Below are positions 14,690 to 17,816 of a stretch of 17,816 nt of DNA, piece by piece. The position numbers and the translations under genes are program-made. The notes below the pieces were generated by a model. That model saw nothing but the letters and a program-made list of their open reading frames with translations. It was not told the origin of the DNA and ran no database searches. The stretch is from an uncultured Oscillibacter sp. (GTDB lineage Bacteria > Bacillota > Clostridia > Oscillospirales > Oscillospiraceae): assembly GCA_900548505.1 (NCBI GenBank), contig URKI01000045.1, forward strand, positions 1 to 17,816, in the 5' to 3' direction. Numbering within the stretch: the first letter of the stretch is position 1; every line of letters starts with the position of its first letter.

Positions 14690-16396
14690 ATGAACGCGGT
14701 TGAGATCAACGGCCTCACCTATACCTATCCCGGGGCCGCTCAGCCCACCCTGCGCAGCATCTCACTTCACATCGAGCAAGGAGACTTCCTGGCAGTCGTT
14801 GGAAACAACGGCTGCGGGAAGTCTACCCTTTGCAAGGCCATCAACGGACTGATCCCCCACTTCATCACCGGGGACTTCCGGGGCCAGGTGCAGGTGGACG
14901 GTCTGGACACCCTGCAAAGTGACGTGGGCACTCTGGCGCAGAAGGTGGGCTATGTCTATCAGGATTTTGAAAACCAGATCGTCCGTCCCACCGTACTGGA
15001 TGACGTGTCCTACGCCTGCTTGAACTACGGCTTTTCCGACTATCTGGACCGGGGCCGTCAGGCGCTGCGCCAGTGCGGCCTGGAGGACCGGGAGTCGGAG
15101 TACATTTGGCAGCTCTCCGGCGGCCAGACCCACCTGCTGGCTCTGGCCGGTGCGCTGGCTCTGAGCCCCGACGTGCTCATTCTGGACGAGCCCATCGCCC
15201 AGCTGGATCCCATGCACGCCGACCGGATCTACGAAGTACTGCGCCGGCTCAACGAAGTATACGGAAAGACCATCATCGTCATCGAGCACCACACCGAATA
15301 CATCGCCGACTACTGCAAGCATGTCCTGCTGATGAAGGACGGCCAGGTCCAGTGGCTGCTGCCTACGGAGCAGGCCCTGCAGAAAGTGGAGGAGCTGGAA
15401 GCGTGCAACATCTTCCCGCCCCAGGTGACGCAGGCCGCCTACCGGCTGCGCCGGGCCGGCCGCCTGCCGTACAGCGCCCCCCTGCCCACCACGGTGGCCC
15501 AGGGCACCAAGACTTTTTCCCGCCTTGTCTATCGCCCCGCCCCTGCCGCTGCCGACCCCAGACCGACGGAGGCCCCCGCCGTCTCCTTTCAAGATGTCTC
15601 CCTTTCCTACCGCTCGGTAAAGGGCGAGCCCCGGGTGGTGTTTGACGGACTGGATCTGGAGATCCGGGAGGGAGAAAAGGTGGCACTCATCGGCTCCAAC
15701 GGCGCGGGCAAGTCCACGCTCATGAAAACGATGGTGGGCCTGCTGCGTCCCCAGAGCGGCACGGTGTCCCTTCTGGGTGCGCCCATCGGGGAAAAGAAGG
15801 CGGAGGACCTGTCCCGCCAGATCTCCCTGGTGTACCAGAATCCCGAGCAGATGTTCATCAAGGATTCCATCCGCGCCGACATTGCCTATGCCATGCAGGT
15901 GCGGGGCGTTGCCGACTGGCAGGCGCGCACCGACGCCCTGCTGGAGCGGTTCCGGCTCAAAGAGCTTCAGGACCGGGACGGCCGCCTTCTCTCCGGCGGA
16001 CAGATGCGCCGGGCCAGCCTGGCCATCGGCGTGGCCCTGGAGCCGGGCATTCTGCTGCTGGATGAGCCCACCGCCAACCTGGACATCGCCACCCGCCGGG
16101 AGATCCTGGGGGTGCTGGAGGACATGAAGGACATCATCCTCACCGCCGTCATCGCCACCCACGACATGCAGCTGGTGTGCCAGTGGGCGGAGCGGATCAT
16201 CGTGCTGTGCGGCGGCCGCGTGGTGGCCGACGGCACCCGGGACGAGATCTTCTCCCGCCGGGATCTTACGGACCTGGTGGGCATCCGCCCGCCGGAGATC
16301 TTCACCATGGCCCGCACGCTGGATGAAAACGCCCTTTGCTACACCATTGACGAATTTACCGACTGCTTTGAGGAGGCATCTCCATGGAACGCATGA
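14690..16396 (+). CDS. ECF transporter double ATPase (fused EcfA-EcfA)
   Basis: A 568-aa protein with two ABC ATPase domains joined by an Ala/Pro-rich linker (about 280-296), energising an ECF importer. Domain 1: Walker A GNNGCGKST (Gly38-Lys44), signature LSGGQ at 142-146, Walker B ILDEP (Asp166), then IVIEHH. Domain 2: Walker A GSNGAGKST (Gly335, Lys341), signature LSGGQ at 434-438, Walker B LLDEP (Asp458), then IATHD. Both sites look competent, though the residues after the first LSGGQ (THLLALA) differ from the common (K/R)QRVAIA. Between them lies a segment common in fused ECF ATPases of the YkoD type. The start is one base after the preceding stop; the only ribosome-site-like AAGGA is distant, so translation is probably coupled. 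The last 13 bases overlap the next gene. Confidence 0.92.
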   Translation: MNAVEINGLTYTYPGAAQPTLRSISLHIEQGDFLAVVGNNGCGKSTLCKAINGLIPHFITGDFRGQVQVDGLDTLQSDVGTLAQKVGYVYQDFENQIVRPTVLDDVSYACLNYGFSDYLDRGRQALRQCGLEDRESEYIWQLSGGQTHLLALAGALALSPDVLILDEPIAQLDPMHADRIYEVLRRLNEVYGKTIIVIEHHTEYIADYCKHVLLMKDGQVQWLLPTEQALQKVEELEACNIFPPQVTQAAYRLRRAGRLPYSAPLPTTVAQGTKTFSRLVYRPAPAAADPRPTEAPAVSFQDVSLSYRSVKGEPRVVFDGLDLEIREGEKVALIGSNGAGKSTLMKTMVGLLRPQSGTVSLLGAPIGEKKAEDLSRQISLVYQNPEQMFIKDSIRADIAYAMQVRGVADWQARTDALLERFRLKELQDRDGRLLSGGQMRRASLAIGVALEPGILLLDEPTANLDIATRREILGVLEDMKDIILTAVIATHDMQLVCQWAERIIVLCGGRVVADGTRDEIFSRRDLTDLVGIRPPEIFTMARTLDENALCYTIDEFTDCFEEASPWNA

Positions 16397-17220
16397 TGAA
16401 CCGGCTCTCAGAAAACATCCTGGACAAATTCTCCATGGATTTTCTCCGCAGCCAGGTGCTCAAAAACGCATACGGCAATGACGACACGGTGATCGCCGCC
16501 CTGGACCCCCGCGTTCTGATCGGGTGGTACCTGTTTTTCGGCGTGGTGCCCTGGTTCGTCAGCGACCTTCCCTTCCTGCTGGGCTGCTTCCTGCTGGTCA
16601 TGGTGACCACCCTGCTGGCCCGGGTGGCGGGGCTGGTGCTCTTTCTCTTTGCCCTGGGCGTATTCTCCCAGACGGGGTATCTGTTCGTGGTGACGCTCCT
16701 CTTCGGCGGCAGCGCCGCGGCCATCGTGCCCCTGCTGGTGCTGACACTGAAGGTGGCCACCGTGTCCCTGGCCTCCATCACCGTTTTTTCCGGGCTGGAC
16801 CCGGACCGGCTTTCAAACGGCCTCATGTGGTACGGCTGCCCGGAGCGGCTCAGCTTTTCCATCTCCTACGCCTACCGGATGCTGCCCATGCTCATGGAGG
16901 AATTCCAAAACGTGCTCCTTTCCTACCGTCTGCGGGGCAATCCCCCCTGCCACGATACCTTCTCCGGCAAGGTGCGCTATCTCATCTATCAGGTGAAGAT
17001 CATCATGGAGTCCTTTTATCCGCTGATGCTCAATACCGCCAAGCGCTCCCGCACCACTGTGGAGGCCCTGGAGCTGCGGGGTTACCGCTGCGCCGCCTCC
17101 AGCAAGGCTGTGAAAAAGCTCCGTCTTGCCTCCCTGAAGGTGACCTATAACGACCTGCTGTTTTTGTCGCTGTCCGTTTTGTGGGCAGCCTTGTCCGCCC
17201 TTTGCTCCACCCTGCTTTGA
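16384..17220 (+). CDS. ecfT: ECF transporter transmembrane component EcfT
   Basis: A 278-aa EcfT-family membrane scaffold linking S component and ATPases. AGGAGG (16371-16376) precedes the ATG, which overlaps the ATPase gene by 13 bases. Several helices fill residues about 44-125 (YLFFGVVPWFVSDLPFLLGC and following). The cytoplasmic coupling helices appear as SYAYRMLPMLMEEFQNVLLSYRLRG and as NTAKRSRTTVEALELRGYRC, the latter matching the A-x-R...AL-x-RGY pattern of EcfT. A last helix (about 257-277) ends the protein. An ATG three codons downstream is a possible alternative start. Confidence 0.9.
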   Translation: MERMMNRLSENILDKFSMDFLRSQVLKNAYGNDDTVIAALDPRVLIGWYLFFGVVPWFVSDLPFLLGCFLLVMVTTLLARVAGLVLFLFALGVFSQTGYLFVVTLLFGGSAAAIVPLLVLTLKVATVSLASITVFSGLDPDRLSNGLMWYGCPERLSFSISYAYRMLPMLMEEFQNVLLSYRLRGNPPCHDTFSGKVRYLIYQVKIIMESFYPLMLNTAKRSRTTVEALELRGYRCAASSKAVKKLRLASLKVTYNDLLFLSLSVLWAALSALCSTLL

Positions 17221-17234
17221 AAGAAGGTCCTCAC

Positions 17235-17769
17235 TTGCGTCTCGATTTTCACACCCACGGGAAGCTGGCAAAAAAGCTCCCCTTTTCCGCCGTCTATACG
17301 GACTGGCTCTTCGGTGAGGCACGCCGGGCCGGACTGGACGCCCTGTGCCTGACCGAGCATTTCAACACCCTGCACTTTGACCAGCTCTACGGCCATCTTG
17401 CCTCCGTGAGCCGCCGCCTGGGAGACACGCTGGAGCTGCCCAACGGCCTGCGGATCTTTCCGGGCATGGAGACCGACGTGGCCGAGGGCGGACATATCCT
17501 CTCCATCGGCCCGCTGGAGGCCATCCTGGAACTGAACCGCCGCCTGGAGCCCCACAGGGAAAAGGGACAGTTCCTGCCCTTTGCATCCTTGATGGATCTT
17601 TTTGACCAGTACCCGGTGCTGGTGGGCTGCGGCCACCCCTATCGCCCCGGCGGCTACGTGCCGCAGCTGCCGCTGCAGCAGCTGCAGCGGCTGGACTTTC
17701 TGGATCTTAACGGCAAGGACCTTGCCATGGACCCGGACCGGACCAGAACGCTGACCTGCGGTCTGGGGC
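17235..17769 (+). CDS. PHP-domain metal-dependent phosphoesterase, 3'-truncated
   Basis: The first 178 codons of a PHP-family phosphoesterase, cut by the contig end. The start is TTG at 17235, chosen because an AGAAGG ribosome site lies at 17222-17227 and the family N-terminus follows at once: RLDFHTHGKLAKKLPFS. Metal-ligand motifs of PHP enzymes appear in order: HTH (residues 6 and 8), LTEHFN, GMETDVAEGGHIL and CGHPYRPGG. The remaining ligand motifs should lie beyond the contig. PHP enzymes hydrolyse phosphoesters with two or three metal ions; the substrate here is unknown. It follows ecfT by 14 bases and belongs to the ECF operon, which suggests that it acts on the imported compound or a derivative. 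Confidence 0.85.
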
Positions 17770-17816
17770 CTGTCTCTTATACACATCTCCGAGCCCACGA
17801 GACCGGAGCCTATCTC
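17770..17816. other. Nextera adapter, i7 index and P7 start (sequencing artefact)
   Basis: Bases 17770-17803 are the reverse complement of the Nextera read-2 adapter (CTGTCTCTTATACACATCT and on). The next eight bases, CGGAGCCT (17804-17811), occupy the index position and match what I recall as Nextera index N720. ATCTC (17812-17816) is the beginning of the P7 flow-cell sequence. Nothing here is genomic. Confidence 0.96.

Noticed and set aside
14762..16162. Antisense open frame opposite the double ATPase gene
   Set aside because: Composition is shadow-like and the opposite strand carries two complete ABC ATPase domains.
1..17816. Terminal inverted repeats suggesting a linear element or composite transposon
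   Set aside because: The repeats are exactly the Nextera adapter, with index and P7 sequence beyond one of them, so they are introduced by library preparation.

Overview
This is a GC-rich window of about 17.7 kb with strong AGGAGG-type ribosome binding sites, ATGA stop/start overlaps, lipobox lipoproteins, a BlaI/M56 regulator pair, an ECF vitamin-type transporter, a bile salt hydrolase and an N-acetylhexosamine 1-kinase homologue. Together these suggest a gut-dwelling, GC-rich Clostridia member (Oscillospiraceae-like). This is an inference from gene content; no rRNA or marker gene is present. Both ends are untrimmed Illumina Nextera adapter (1-33 and 17770-17816, the latter including an 8-base index and the start of the P7 primer). 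Genomic DNA is therefore only about 34-17769, and both the first and the last gene are cut.

Region 1 (34-1418): the 3' part of a membrane sensor histidine kinase, closed by a clean hairpin terminator. Region 2 (1529-6954): a tight same-strand operon. It encodes a lipoprotein with two copies of a domain that looks like a degenerate FMN-binding domain, the flavin-attaching enzyme ApbE, then RnfC, RnfD, RnfG and an unrecognised 146-aa four-helix membrane protein with four cysteines, and it ends in a strong terminator. RnfA, RnfB and RnfE, normally in such operons, are absent here. This makes it a variant Rnf-like extracytoplasmic electron-transfer module and the most interesting part of the window.

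Region 3 (7011-9283): a promoter overlapped by a 20-bp perfect inverted repeat (two BlaI-type operators), then blaI-like and M56 (BlaR1-like) genes overlapping by 4 bases. The M56 protein carries a duplicated NTF2-like-looking ectodomain instead of a penicillin-binding sensor. A bidirectional terminator separates it from the next, convergent gene.

Region 4 (minus strand, 9300-13634): three metabolic genes. They are a secreted alpha/beta hydrolase with a copper-amine-oxidase-N-like stalk domain, a choloylglycine (bile salt) hydrolase with all catalytic residues, and an N-acetylhexosamine 1-kinase (NahK) homologue. The last two have good sigma-A-type promoters of their own. Region 5 (13846 to the end): a divergent operon for an ECF transporter (S component, fused double ATPase, EcfT) followed by a PHP-family phosphoesterase that starts at TTG and is cut by the contig end. 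No tRNA, rRNA, CRISPR, IS or phage gene was seen.
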